Origin: Verrucomicrobia bacterium IMCC26134
Lineage (GTDB): Bacteria > Verrucomicrobiota > Verrucomicrobiia > Opitutales > Opitutaceae
Assembly: GCA_000972765.1 (NCBI GenBank)
Contig: CP011265.1
Location: 992,001 to 1,056,000, forward strand
Reading direction: 5' to 3'
Length of the DNA stretch: 64,000 nucleotides
The translations under genes and the position numbers were made by a program. Shown here one piece after another: positions 36,448 to 45,851 of this stretch. Numbering within the stretch: the first letter of the stretch is position 1; every line of letters starts with the position of its first letter. The notes under the pieces were generated by a model. That model did no database searches. It was not told where the DNA came from and worked only from the letters and a program-made list of their open reading frames with translations.

Positions 36448-37665
36448 ATGTCCAGAATCGTCCAAAAATACGGCGGCACCTCCGTCGGTGACGTTGAACG
36501 CATCAAAAAAGTGGCTGCCCGCATCAAGGGTTACCGCGAGGACGGTCATCAGGTCGTCGTCGTTGTCTCCGCCCGCTCCGGCGTCACCAACGAGCTCATC
36601 GCCCGCGCCAAGGCCGTTTGCGATAACCCGGACGAGCGCGAGATGGACCAGCTCCTCTCCATCGGCGAGCAGGAGACCATCGCCCTCACCGCCATGGCCC
36701 TCCATGGCCTCGGCGTGCCCGCCATTTCCTACACCGGCGCGCAGGCCGGCATCGTCACCGACGACGTCCACACCAAGGCCAAGATCCAGGGCATCGACGC
36801 CTCCGACATCGAAGCTGACCTCGCCGCCGGCAAAGTCGTGATCGTCGCCGGCTTCCAGGGCATTACCGCCGACGGCCGCATCTCCACCCTCGGCCGCGGC
36901 GGCTCCGACCTCACCGCCATCGCCCTCGCCGGCGCGCTCAAAGCCGACAAATGCGAGATCTACACCGACGTGGACGGCGTTTACACCGCCGATCCCCGCG
37001 TCGTCAAAGACGCCCGCAAACTCCAGGAAATCTCCTACGACGAGATGCTCGAGCTGGCCTCGTCCGGCTCCAAAGTCATGCAGTCGCGCTCCGTCGAGTT
37101 TGCGCACAAGTATGACGTCGTTTTCGAAGTCCGCTCCTCCTTTAACTACAACCCCGGAACCATCGTGAAAAAAGAAGTCGCCTACATGGAAAAAGTCGTC
37201 GTTCGCGGCGTCGCCGTCGACAAGGACCAAGCCAAGGTCGTTATCTCCAATATCGCCGACCAGCCCGGCACCGCCGCCAAGGTCTTCACCGCCCTCGCCG
37301 AGGCCAGCATCATCGTGGACATGATCGTGCAGAACGTAGGCCGCAATGGCGTGGCCAACCTCACCTTCACCGTGCCCTTGACCGACACCCATAAGGTCGG
37401 CCCCACGCTTGACCCCGTGCTCGCCGCGCTTGGCGGCGCCCAGGTCGCGATCCACGACAACATCGCCAAGCTCTCTGTCGTCGGCGTCGGCATGAAGACC
37501 CACAGCGGCGTCGCCGCCACCCTCTTCACCGCGCTCGCCGAGGGCGGGGTCAACATCGAGCTTATCAGCACCTCCGAGATCAAAATCTCCGTAATCATCG
37601 ACAAGACCAAGGCCGATGACGCCGCCCGCCTCGCCCACAAGGCTTTCGCGCTGGAGTCGCTCTAA
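36448..37665 (+). CDS. lysC: Aspartate kinase
   Basis: A 405-residue enzyme that phosphorylates aspartate, the first step towards lysine, threonine and methionine. The start at 36448 gives the expected N-terminus (SRIVQKYGGTSVGDVERIKK); the open frame before it overlaps the end of hom and has no resemblance. The catalytic part has VVVSARSGVTNELI, the FQGITADGRISTLGRGGSDL motif and ALKADKCEIYTDVDGVYTAD. Two ACT domains at the C-terminus (VVRGVAVDKDQAKVVISNIA and LSVVGVGMKTHSGVAATLF) suggest feedback inhibition. It is downstream of hom in the same operon. thrC, the natural third member, is 9.9 kb away. Confidence 0.97.
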   Translation: MSRIVQKYGGTSVGDVERIKKVAARIKGYREDGHQVVVVVSARSGVTNELIARAKAVCDNPDEREMDQLLSIGEQETIALTAMALHGLGVPAISYTGAQAGIVTDDVHTKAKIQGIDASDIEADLAAGKVVIVAGFQGITADGRISTLGRGGSDLTAIALAGALKADKCEIYTDVDGVYTADPRVVKDARKLQEISYDEMLELASSGSKVMQSRSVEFAHKYDVVFEVRSSFNYNPGTIVKKEVAYMEKVVVRGVAVDKDQAKVVISNIADQPGTAAKVFTALAEASIIVDMIVQNVGRNGVANLTFTVPLTDTHKVGPTLDPVLAALGGAQVAIHDNIAKLSVVGVGMKTHSGVAATLFTALAEGGVNIELISTSEIKISVIIDKTKADDAARLAHKAFALESL

Positions 37666-37872
37666 GGGCGTGTAATCAAATAACGGTTACAACCTGGCTT
37701 GATCTTTCGGCCGGGGAGTCGCGTTGCGCATTCGGTTCAAGCCCGCAGCGGGTATGCGCCCTCGCACGCGCCTTGCTCGCGACCAAAGTCTCGGCTTCAT
37801 CTTGTTACAATTATTTCTTCACAGGTCCTACTGCTGATAGGAAATGCGATTCGCGTGGGGTCGGACCGCGAG

Positions 37873-37928
37873 GGGGGGTAAAGGCGTGGGCGGGAGCGGA
37901 AGCTAACTTCGTGGACGACGGCTGGCTG
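37873..37928. repeat. Copy A of an imperfect direct repeat
   Basis: This stretch, which spans the NRPS stop, resembles 46752-46808 in the same orientation. Shared runs are TAAAGG, GTGGG and ACTTCGTGGA; by eye about three quarters of some 54 positions match. The two copies border the block between lysC and thrC. Confidence 0.4.
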
Positions 37929-40900
37929 AAAAATGGGTTTCGAGCGCGGCACGGAGAGCGACCGCAGTGTGGGCGACTTGCGGTCGTTTTAGCACAGTCA
38001 TATGGTCGCCATCCAACCAATGAATCGTTGGCGCACAACCTGTCCACTGCCGCCAGCCTCCATCCTCGAGATAATCCCTTGCGATGAAATGGGCGGGGTG
38101 AGGTTCTTTCCGCAAATCACCGCGCTCGCGGAACAGGTGGACCGCAACTGGGTGGGTGAACTTCGGCTGATAGCGATGCGACAATTTGATCAGCTCAAAA
38201 GCCAGCGTTTTCCCCGTAGCCCAGTGTGGAAAATTCATTTTTTCACCGGCGGCGACGTGACGAAAAAATTTCGCGGTTACAATCGCCTTGTGAATCCGTT
38301 GCCAGCGATTACCCCGATCCCGTGCCAGCCCTATTGTCCAACTAGGCAACCAACGCAGGGCATGAAGCAATCGTTGAAAGCGAGTAAGCTGGCGCGGCGG
38401 CGGACGCGTGCCCAGCAAGACACAGAACGGATTGAAGCCCGTTTCCTGCGCGTATTGGCGGGCGACTTCAAACGCGAGCATACCGGCCCATGAATAGCCG
38501 ACCAACGCAAACGGGCCGACGGGATGAAATTCGGCGAGCAGTTCCCGCACTTGCCGCGCGGCGGCTTCCATTGAATCCGGAACTCGCTCGAGATGATGCA
38601 ACGCCGGGGACCGAATACCAAACACCGGCTGATCCGGCCCCAGTTCAGCGGCGAGTTCGAAATAAGCGCCGACATCTCCGGTCGCCTCGTAGAGACAAAA
38701 AATCGGCGGGCGAGTGCCGGCTCGATGCAGCGCGAGTATCGGCGTTCGCGCCTCCTCCACGGCCGCCGTCACGGCGCGGCATAACCCAGGTAGCGTTGGC
38801 TCCAGCAAAAAAGTCGAAAGGGCCAGGCGGCGCCCGGTGATTTCCTCCACACCCAGCAATAATTTTACCGCGCCCAGCGAATCACCGCCCAGCTGCTGAA
38901 AGGTTTGGTCCGGTGGCGCCCCCAAACTATCGGGCAATATCCGATACCATAATTCGGTCACAGTGCGATCCAGGCTATCGTCAGGCGGCGCAGCTTGCAC
39001 CGTCGTGTTTTGCACCGCTCGCGTCCGGCCAGCAGCGTCAAGCGCGGCACGATCCACTTTGCCTTGGGGCGTGAGCGGCAGCGCAGGATGCGTGATGAAA
39101 ATTCCGGGAACCATGTAACCTGGCAAACGTGGTTTCAGGAACTGCCGCAGTTCTGCGGGCAAAATATCTTCCGCCAGATTGGGAGCCACGACGTGAGCAA
39201 TCACGCCACTGACTGAGGCTGAAGCGGCGGGCGTGTCGGAATCAATCAGCGGACGGCAGCAAGCTTCGCGCACCTCGGGATGTTGCCGCAGCACCGCTTC
39301 AATTTCGCCTAATTCCACCCGCTGACCGCGCACTTGCACTTGGTCGTCGTTGCGACCAAGGAATTCCAAAGAGCCATCCGGCGACCACCGGACACGATCG
39401 CCAGTGCGATACATCCGCGCGTCATCCTTGCCCGCAAAGGGATCAGGAAAAAACCGTTCGGCGGTCAATTGCGGCCGATGAAGATAGCCACGTGCCACCT
39501 GCTGACCGCCGAGAAATAATTCGCCAGCAACGCCAACCGCGACGGGCTTGAATTCATCACTCAAAACATACGCACGAACATTCGCGATGGGACGGCCAAT
39601 GCTGGGTTTGCGGGAATTAACCTTGTCCGTCGGCAAAACGGTTTCCCAAGTGGCGTCCACGGTGTTTTCCGTCGGGCCATACGAATTGATGAGCGCGAAC
39701 GGAAGCTCCGGCGGCGGATAAGTCTGGAGCGCTTCGCCTCCGACACACAGAAAACGCAGGGCAACTTTCCGGGGCCAGGGACGGGCAAATAGCAATTCAC
39801 CCAACGCCGTCGGCACAAACGAGAACGTCGCCCCTTCGGTGGCCAGCCAGGCGATCAATCGATCGGGCTCGCCCAACAGCGTGCGGTCCGGAACCAACGC
39901 GGTCCCGCCAGCACACAGAATGGGCCACAGGTCGGCGACCGAAGCGTCAAACGTGGGATTCGCCAGCAAGCTGACGCGATCCGCGGCGGTCAGATTCAAG
40001 CGCTCGTGATAGAAGCAGACCAAATTGGTGAGCGAATGATGCTCGATCTCCACGCCCTTGGGCTGCCCGGTGGAACCCGATGTGTAGATGACATAAGCGC
40101 GTCGCCGGGGATTGCTCGGCACGGCGGGCGTCGCTTCCGCTAGTGCGTCCTGGGAAACCTCTTCGTCCTCGACGGCAACAGACCAGCCAGACCAATCCGT
40201 GAGCGTGGGAATAAATTCTTTGTCCATCAACGCGAACCTCGCCCCGCTGTCTTGGAGCAGAAATTCCTGCCGGGCGATTGGCAGATTGACGTCCAGCGGC
40301 AGGTAGGAACCACCGGCTTTCAGCACCGCCAGCGCGCTCACGACGAAGGCGATAGATCGCTCAAAGCGCAACGCCACGACGGCTTCAGGCAACAATCCGG
40401 CGCGCAACAGTTGGTGCGCGAGGCGATTGGCGCGCTGGTCGAGCGCCGCGTAACTGATCACTTTTGCGCCAGACTTCACCGCCGGAGCCTCCGGGCGCTG
40501 GCGAACTTGGTCGTGGAAAAAGTCCACGACTGATTGATCCAGCGGATAGGGTCGCGCCGTTTGATTCCACGCGTCGATAACCTGGTGACGTTCAGCCGCA
40601 GCCAACTCGGGTGGCGGAAGCTTTGCCGACGGCAACTGATCGGCCAACCACTGCGAAAGCATGGCCGAACGATCCGTCTTGCCCGTGCGCGTGCGGGGAA
40701 ATTGCGGCAGCGCGTGAAATTCCGCCGGAGTAAAAATCTGCGGAATATGGTCGGCCAACCAGCCGCGCAACGCGGCCTCGGTTGGCGCTGTCCCGTGGGG
40801 CACAAACCACGCCAGCAACCGATCATCGTGCAGCACGAGGGCGGCATCAGCCACGGCGGGATGACGGCGCAGCGCCGCTTCGATTTCTCCCAGCTCCACC

Positions 40901-43533
40901 CGCACGCCACGCACTTTGACTTGGAAGTCCAGTCGTCCCAGATACTCCATCCGCCCGTCCGCGAGCCAACGAACGCGGTCACCGGTGCGATACATGGTGG
41001 CGTTGGGCGCCGCCGTGAAAGGGTCGGGCAGGTATTTTTCAGCGGTCAGTTCCGGTCGATTCCAGTAGCCCAATCCCACGCCCGCACCCCCAAGGTAAAG
41101 TTCGCCAGGCACGCCTACCGGCACCGGCTGCTGTTTCTCATTCAATATGTAGCCACGGCAATTGGCGACCAGCGCGCCAATCGAGGGGCGGTTGCCGTCG
41201 GCCTTGGATTCCTCGCAGTTGAACCACACGGAACATTCGGTGGGACCACAGACATTAAAGACCCGGCGACCGGGAGACCAACCGGTCAACAAATCTGCGG
41301 TGAGCGGTTCGCCGGCGGAGATCAATACGCTCAACACCGGTGCCGGCGGCACGGGCGTGGAGCGCATCACGGTGGGCGTGAGCAGCGAAACCGAAATGCG
41401 TTGCACCACGAGCATCTGCGTGAGCGCAGGGCCGGGACGCAATTGTTCCGAAGGCACCACGACCAACGTGGCCCCTGTTTGAAAAGCCGCGACAAAATCA
41501 AATAACGACGCGTCGAAGCTCGTCGCCGATGATTGCAAAACCCGATCGGCTGGCCCGATGGCGAAGGTGCGGCGTAATTCCAACGCAAAATTATCCAACC
41601 CAACCCGACTGTTTATGGCTGCTTTGGGCACGCCCGTGGAGCCGCTGGTGTAAAGTAAGTTGGCCGCTGCTTCTGCGGGTGGCTCGGAAGTGAGCGGACC
41701 TTTTTCCAGCTCGGCTAACGCAGCGCGTTCCGCCGGAGCATCTACGCACAACAAGCGAATGTTGCCTACGGGCAGATGGGGAAGCAGTTCGGTCTGCGTG
41801 ACCAAAACGGAGGGCTGCAAATCGTCAAAATAGAATTCCAACCGTTCACGCGGATTAGCGGGATCCACCGGCGCATAAACCAAACCCGCTTTCAAGGCCG
41901 CCAGCCAGACGATAGGTTGTTCGACTGAGCGATCTAGAACAACGAGCACCCGTTCGCCAGGCCGGCAGAATTGCAGCAGCCGCCGGGCGAGTTGATTTGC
42001 TCGGGCATGCAACTCGGCGTAGGTGATGGCCTCATTTTTGAATTCGACCGCCCGAGCTTGCGGCGTCGCAGCGGCTTGCGATTCCAGCACACGTTGAAGG
42101 GGCGGCGCGGCGGCGGTCAGAGGTCCCTGCCATGCTTCGGAAATTCGATGCTGATCTTCGGGCGGCAGCATGTTCAGTTCGCCAAGCCGTGCCTCACCGG
42201 GCACGATCGCCAGCGACTCCAGCACTGTTTGCAGATGCCGCAGGACAGTCTGAATTTGAGCGGCTGGATGGCGATGCGGAGAATAAACGAACGCCAACGT
42301 CAGCACCTTGCCGGCATACGCCACCAGAATCGGAAAATCGGTCTTTTCAATGAGCTGTAAACGTTGCCCAGTGGTCGGCAAATGCTCCATTGCGTCGCGA
42401 TTCTCGAACATCAGACCAGTGCGGAACAATACGGTCGAGCGCGCCAGACCGCACCAGCGGCGGATCTGTTCGGTCGAAGCGTATTCGCCCACACGTGCCT
42501 CAAGTTGCTGTGTCCGCAGTCCGCGCAACCACTCGCCCACGGATTGTTCAGCTGAAACCTCCACCCGAAAGGGAATCGTATTGATGAACACTCCGACGCG
42601 TTCATCGGGTGCCGTGCTTGTCCAGTGCCGCCCGGAACGGACCACGCCAAAAACAACTTCCTCCACGGCTTGATAACGCGCCAACGCCAACGCCCAAGCG
42701 GCTTGAACCAAATTGTTCAATGTTACTGCGTGCCTTTGCGCGGCCGCCCGCAACTGCTCCGTCAGCTCGGCGGAAAGCACCAATGTTTCCATCGTGGGCG
42801 GAACGTCATCCGCTCCTGAATCCGGCGAGGTGGCAAGCGAGGGCAGATCCGTCGCCGCCTGGAAACCGCGCAACGTTTTGCGCCAGTAATCGGCCGCCGC
42901 CTCGGTCGGCGCTGCGTTTAGCCATGCGGGAAATTCACCAAACGAAGACGCAGCGGGTAATGGTTCAGGCACCGTGCCAGCCAGCAACTGGCGATAAACC
43001 GCCGCCACTTCCTGCCACACCAAGGCGTGTGAACGACCATCCAAAAGTCCGTGATGAAACGTCCAGACCGTCGTGACCTCATGATCGTTCCAGGGAAAAA
43101 CGGTGAGACGCCAGAGCGGCGCGCACGCCAGATCGAATCCCTTCGTGCGATCGGTTCTGAGGAAATCTGAAATCAATTGCGCACGTTCTGTCTGTGCAAC
43201 TTCGGCGGTTTTAACCTCTAAAGCGACCGCCACGGTTGCCGCGAACTGTTGCGCCAGCTCGCCGGTTGACTGCCAATTGAAGCTAGCCCGCAACACATCG
43301 TGCCGCGCGGCAACTGATTCCCATGCCTGTTGCCACGCAGACATCGACAATGCTTCACTCCACTCGCAAACCAGTTGTTGAATATAATGACCACCCGCTG
43401 GCTCAACAAGCGAACGCCCCACGACTGCTTGTTGGAGCGGAGTTAATGGAAATATTTTTTGAGTTTGAATCACTATGTCCGCCAGTTGTTCAGCGTTGGT
43501 TGGTTGTTTTTCGGATTGATGACTGACCGGCAT
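37903..43533 (-). CDS. Nonribosomal peptide synthetase, C-A-A-T-TE
   Basis: A 1876-residue multidomain synthetase. Order: condensation domain (about 27-455; active-site HHGLLDG at 160-166); adenylation A1 (about 470-960; LLYTSGSTG at 627-635, YRTGD at 848-852, catalytic Lys in RTGKTD); adenylation A2 (about 990-1500; IYTSGSTGQPKG at 1149-1160, MYRTGDR, Lys in PQGKVD); carrier domain (about 1515-1590; LGGDSLGAVK, Ser 1552 for phosphopantetheine); thioesterase (about 1605-1870; GYSWAG with Ser 1681, His in GDHMTVL). The roughly 50 residues between A1 and A2 contain no carrier and no condensation core, only a C-domain tail-like segment (HQVIDAWNQTARPYPLD), so a T-C pair seems to be missing. The TE position usually occupied by Asp reads LLGT rather than LLDT. 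It starts and ends without other NRPS genes, and no phosphopantetheinyl transferase is visible. It would make a very short peptide or acyl amino acid; the product is unknown. Confidence 0.93.
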   Translation of the reverse strand: MPVSHQSEKQPTNAEQLADIVIQTQKIFPLTPLQQAVVGRSLVEPAGGHYIQQLVCEWSEALSMSAWQQAWESVAARHDVLRASFNWQSTGELAQQFAATVAVALEVKTAEVAQTERAQLISDFLRTDRTKGFDLACAPLWRLTVFPWNDHEVTTVWTFHHGLLDGRSHALVWQEVAAVYRQLLAGTVPEPLPAASSFGEFPAWLNAAPTEAAADYWRKTLRGFQAATDLPSLATSPDSGADDVPPTMETLVLSAELTEQLRAAAQRHAVTLNNLVQAAWALALARYQAVEEVVFGVVRSGRHWTSTAPDERVGVFINTIPFRVEVSAEQSVGEWLRGLRTQQLEARVGEYASTEQIRRWCGLARSTVLFRTGLMFENRDAMEHLPTTGQRLQLIEKTDFPILVAYAGKVLTLAFVYSPHRHPAAQIQTVLRHLQTVLESLAIVPGEARLGELNMLPPEDQHRISEAWQGPLTAAAPPLQRVLESQAAATPQARAVEFKNEAITYAELHARANQLARRLLQFCRPGERVLVVLDRSVEQPIVWLAALKAGLVYAPVDPANPRERLEFYFDDLQPSVLVTQTELLPHLPVGNIRLLCVDAPAERAALAELEKGPLTSEPPAEAAANLLYTSGSTGVPKAAINSRVGLDNFALELRRTFAIGPADRVLQSSATSFDASLFDFVAAFQTGATLVVVPSEQLRPGPALTQMLVVQRISVSLLTPTVMRSTPVPPAPVLSVLISAGEPLTADLLTGWSPGRRVFNVCGPTECSVWFNCEESKADGNRPSIGALVANCRGYILNEKQQPVPVGVPGELYLGGAGVGLGYWNRPELTAEKYLPDPFTAAPNATMYRTGDRVRWLADGRMEYLGRLDFQVKVRGVRVELGEIEAALRRHPAVADAALVLHDDRLLAWFVPHGTAPTEAALRGWLADHIPQIFTPAEFHALPQFPRTRTGKTDRSAMLSQWLADQLPSAKLPPPELAAAERHQVIDAWNQTARPYPLDQSVVDFFHDQVRQRPEAPAVKSGAKVISYAALDQRANRLAHQLLRAGLLPEAVVALRFERSIAFVVSALAVLKAGGSYLPLDVNLPIARQEFLLQDSGARFALMDKEFIPTLTDWSGWSVAVEDEEVSQDALAEATPAVPSNPRRRAYVIYTSGSTGQPKGVEIEHHSLTNLVCFYHERLNLTAADRVSLLANPTFDASVADLWPILCAGGTALVPDRTLLGEPDRLIAWLATEGATFSFVPTALGELLFARPWPRKVALRFLCVGGEALQTYPPPELPFALINSYGPTENTVDATWETVLPTDKVNSRKPSIGRPIANVRAYVLSDEFKPVAVGVAGELFLGGQQVARGYLHRPQLTAERFFPDPFAGKDDARMYRTGDRVRWSPDGSLEFLGRNDDQVQVRGQRVELGEIEAVLRQHPEVREACCRPLIDSDTPAASASVSGVIAHVVAPNLAEDILPAELRQFLKPRLPGYMVPGIFITHPALPLTPQGKVDRAALDAAGRTRAVQNTTVQAAPPDDSLDRTVTELWYRILPDSLGAPPDQTFQQLGGDSLGAVKLLLGVEEITGRRLALSTFLLEPTLPGLCRAVTAAVEEARTPILALHRAGTRPPIFCLYEATGDVGAYFELAAELGPDQPVFGIRSPALHHLERVPDSMEAAARQVRELLAEFHPVGPFALVGYSWAGMLAFEVARQYAQETGFNPFCVLLGTRPPPRQLTRFQRLLHALRWLPSWTIGLARDRGNRWQRIHKAIVTAKFFRHVAAGEKMNFPHWATGKTLAFELIKLSHRYQPKFTHPVAVHLFRERGDLRKEPHPAHFIARDYLEDGGWRQWTGCAPTIHWLDGDHMTVLKRPQVAHTAVALRAALETHFSASRRPRS

Positions 43534-43606
43534 TTACATCCGCGGCAGACCGGCAAGCGATTTTTGAATCTACGCAAAATCGTTTTTCTGACTTAGCTGT
43601 AAGGCA

Positions 43607-43798
43607 TCACTTACTGATGCAAAAGGTGCTGAAACTGGAGTCGAGCAAATCTTCCGTCGTCGTTTTGCCCACGATCTCGCCCACGGCGTAGGCGTTGATG
43701 CCCAGATCCATCGCGACCAATTCCGGCGTAGCATCAGCGTGCAACGCATCCGCAGCCTGACGCGTGGTGGCGCGGGCGCGATTGAGGGCATCCTGATT
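43607..43798 (-). pseudogene. mnmE: 3' remnant of mnmE (tRNA modification GTPase)
   Basis: This 64-codon frame ends exactly like MnmE: a helical stretch (NQDALNRARATTRQAADALH), then LVAMDLGINAYAVGEIVGKT, TTEDLLDSSFSTF and the terminal C-I-S-K, matching the family's FCIGK end with its catalytic Cys. The rest of the gene (about 400 residues with the GTPase domain) is absent. Further up, 43799-44072 shows broken frames (for example a frame change near 43795) and no recognisable G motifs. It is therefore a truncated, frameshifted leftover rather than a gene. It lies 74 bases beyond the NRPS start and is followed by the HlyD gene. Confidence 0.8.
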
Positions 43799-44072
43799 TC
43801 CGCTGCGCCCTCGCCGGCCTCGACGAACCCAGCCAGCAACGCACTGCGTTGGTCGTCGAGGCTAGTTTCCGGGATTCCGGCGCCCTCGCCGCTTCGCCTG
43901 CAAACTCCGCCTCCCGGCCCTCGATCACGCCCACAAGCTCCCGATCAAATCTTCTCTTTACACCTTCAGGACGTCCTTCACACACCATGATCCACGCCTG
44001 ACTCTCGCCCGGTGGGCCACCACCGCCAAGGGTAACGAGTCCGGCCCCCAAAAATTGGCCGCGACGTGCCGC

Positions 44073-45164
44073 TCAATCGCGGATCAAGACGTCGACTTGC
44101 TCGCCGGGGCTTAGCTTGAATTCGGGCGGTATGCTTAAGTGGACGCGGAGGCCGAGTTCAGGGGAGCCGGAACGGTTCACAAGGGCGAGGAGCGTCGGCG
44201 AGACGGGTTCGAGGGCGCGGCCGGTTTCGAGCACCGTCGCGGTGCCGGTGGCGCGGGCAAGGCTGCGCGTGCGCACCTCGACTTTGGCGCCGGTCTTTGG
44301 ATTGATCGGTAGCGGCTGGCGCAGAAATCCGACCAGGCGGGCTGACTCCGTGGCGGCGACGGTGACGATGGGTTCACCGGTGGCGACCATCTCGCCGGCG
44401 CGGCGGTGGACGAGCAGAACAAATCCGCTGATCGGCGCGGTGAGGGTGACGGGCCCGAGTTGGGCTTCGGTGAGGCGGAGTTTCTCGTCCTCGACTTTTA
44501 GCGCGGCGGTGAGGGTGTCGGCGGGGGAGCGCGGCGTGGTTTCGGTGTTTTGCGCGGCGAAGCGGTCGGCGTCCGGGGCAAGAGTCGACACGAGTTTCTC
44601 TTGTTCGACCAATTGGGCGGCGAAATTGGCCCGCTGGCTCTTGGTGTTTTCGAAGACTTGGGCCGAGACGAGGTTTTGGGCATGCAGCGGCGTGAGGCGC
44701 GTGAGGTCGGCTTCGGCCTGCTGGACTTGCACGCGGAGGGAGGCGAGCGTGACGCGCTCGCGCATCCAGTCGAGTTGGAGTTGGGCGGCGTCGAGCGCGA
44801 CGCGCTGAGCAGGGAGCACGGGCTCGAGGTTGGCGCGGAGGAGTTCAATCTCCGCACGGATTAGGCCGAGCGAAGCTGCCGTCACTTCCGGGCTCGCCAT
44901 CCGCACCCGGCCAATGACCTGGCCGGCGGTGACGGGTTGAAGCAAGGCGACATCAAGGGAGACGAGGGTGCCGGATTGCACCGCGCGGACATCGCTGCGG
45001 ACGATCTCCGCCTCGGCGACGAGCGTGGGGGCGGATGCGGACTGGTTCCAGAGCACCGCGGCGCCAAACACGCCGAGCGCGAAGACGATGAAGGGGAATC
45101 TTTCCGTGAAGAATGCATTCCTGCGACGGCGCGCCGGAATGGGAATGGGAGGGAGTGCGCTCAT
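44073..45164 (-). CDS. HlyD-type membrane-fusion (periplasmic adaptor) protein
   Basis: A 363-residue protein with one N-terminal membrane helix (FPFIVFALGVFGAAVLW), then a barrel/lipoyl half (VSLDVALLQPVTAGQVIGRV). A long helical hairpin follows (about 105-215, LRANLEPVLPAQRVALDAAQ to QLVEQEKLVST), then the second lipoyl half (LTAPISGFVLLVHRRAGEMV) and a C-terminal beta domain. Such proteins connect inner-membrane transporters to an outer-membrane channel or act in export. There is no ABC or RND partner and no TolC here. Its ATG overlaps the stop of the DUF4956 gene by ATGA, so it is the third gene of the VTC/DUF4956 operon. Confidence 0.82.
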   Translation of the reverse strand: MSALPPIPIPARRRRNAFFTERFPFIVFALGVFGAAVLWNQSASAPTLVAEAEIVRSDVRAVQSGTLVSLDVALLQPVTAGQVIGRVRMASPEVTAASLGLIRAEIELLRANLEPVLPAQRVALDAAQLQLDWMRERVTLASLRVQVQQAEADLTRLTPLHAQNLVSAQVFENTKSQRANFAAQLVEQEKLVSTLAPDADRFAAQNTETTPRSPADTLTAALKVEDEKLRLTEAQLGPVTLTAPISGFVLLVHRRAGEMVATGEPIVTVAATESARLVGFLRQPLPINPKTGAKVEVRTRSLARATGTATVLETGRALEPVSPTLLALVNRSGSPELGLRVHLSIPPEFKLSPGEQVDVLIRD

Positions 45165-45847
45165 ACTTCTGATTCGCTGTCAGCACGGACGCCGTTGACG
45201 TTTTTGGCGCCGGGGAGCGCGTTAAGTTCAAGGAGGAGTTCATCCGCACGATCGGGGTCGCGCAGCAGGAGGTGATACGAGAGATCGGCGCCTGTGCCGC
45301 TGGAGGAAACGCGCTGGTTCGCGCAGCGGGCTTTGCGGCTGTGGCGCTCGAGGAGATCGCGGAGGGCGGGGAGTTCGGCGGACGGGCGCGCCCATTGGAG
45401 ATTGAGGATGAAGTCGTAGTGGTGGCGGCGGCCAAACGCCGTGAGCCACGCGTAGAGAAAGATCGCGACGAGCACACCGCCGCCGAGGACGGCGGTCGTG
45501 AATTTCTGCGTGCCGCAGGCCATGCCGACGACGATCGAGGCGAGGACGTAGGCGGTGTCGAGTGTGTCGCGGAGGATGTTGCGGAAGCGGACGACGGCGA
45601 AGACCGCCATAAGGCCGAAGGCGGTGACGAGGCTATTGGCTAGGACCATCATCACGAGTGCGACGGAGACTGGTAGCACAACCAGCGAGACGACGAAGGC
45701 GCGCGAGTAGGAAAGGCCGTTGTGTGTGGCCATGTAGACCCAGGCGATGAGCTTCCCGATCAGAAACGACAGGAGCAGGGAGAGCCCGAGCACCGAGAGG
45801 GGCGTGGGCGCGCTGGCGTAGTCGCCGTGAAGGAAGGAATCGAGCAT
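45161..45847 (-). CDS. DUF4956 membrane protein
   Basis: About 228 residues from the ATG at 45847, which begins the domain sensibly (MLDSFLHGDYASAPTPLSVL). Four or so membrane helices are followed by a soluble C-terminal part. The segment VFAVVRFRNILRDTLDTAYV is the conserved core of the DUF4956 family. DUF4956 genes are commonly adjacent to VTC-type polyphosphate polymerase genes and to CotH-type proteins, as here for VTC. The function is unknown. It lies 4 bases after the VTC gene and overlaps the HlyD gene, so tight coupling is expected. Confidence 0.85.
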   Translation of the reverse strand: MLDSFLHGDYASAPTPLSVLGLSLLLSFLIGKLIAWVYMATHNGLSYSRAFVVSLVVLPVSVALVMMVLANSLVTAFGLMAVFAVVRFRNILRDTLDTAYVLASIVVGMACGTQKFTTAVLGGGVLVAIFLYAWLTAFGRRHHYDFILNLQWARPSAELPALRDLLERHSRKARCANQRVSSSGTGADLSYHLLLRDPDRADELLLELNALPGAKNVNGVRADSESEV

Positions 45848-45851
45848 GGGA

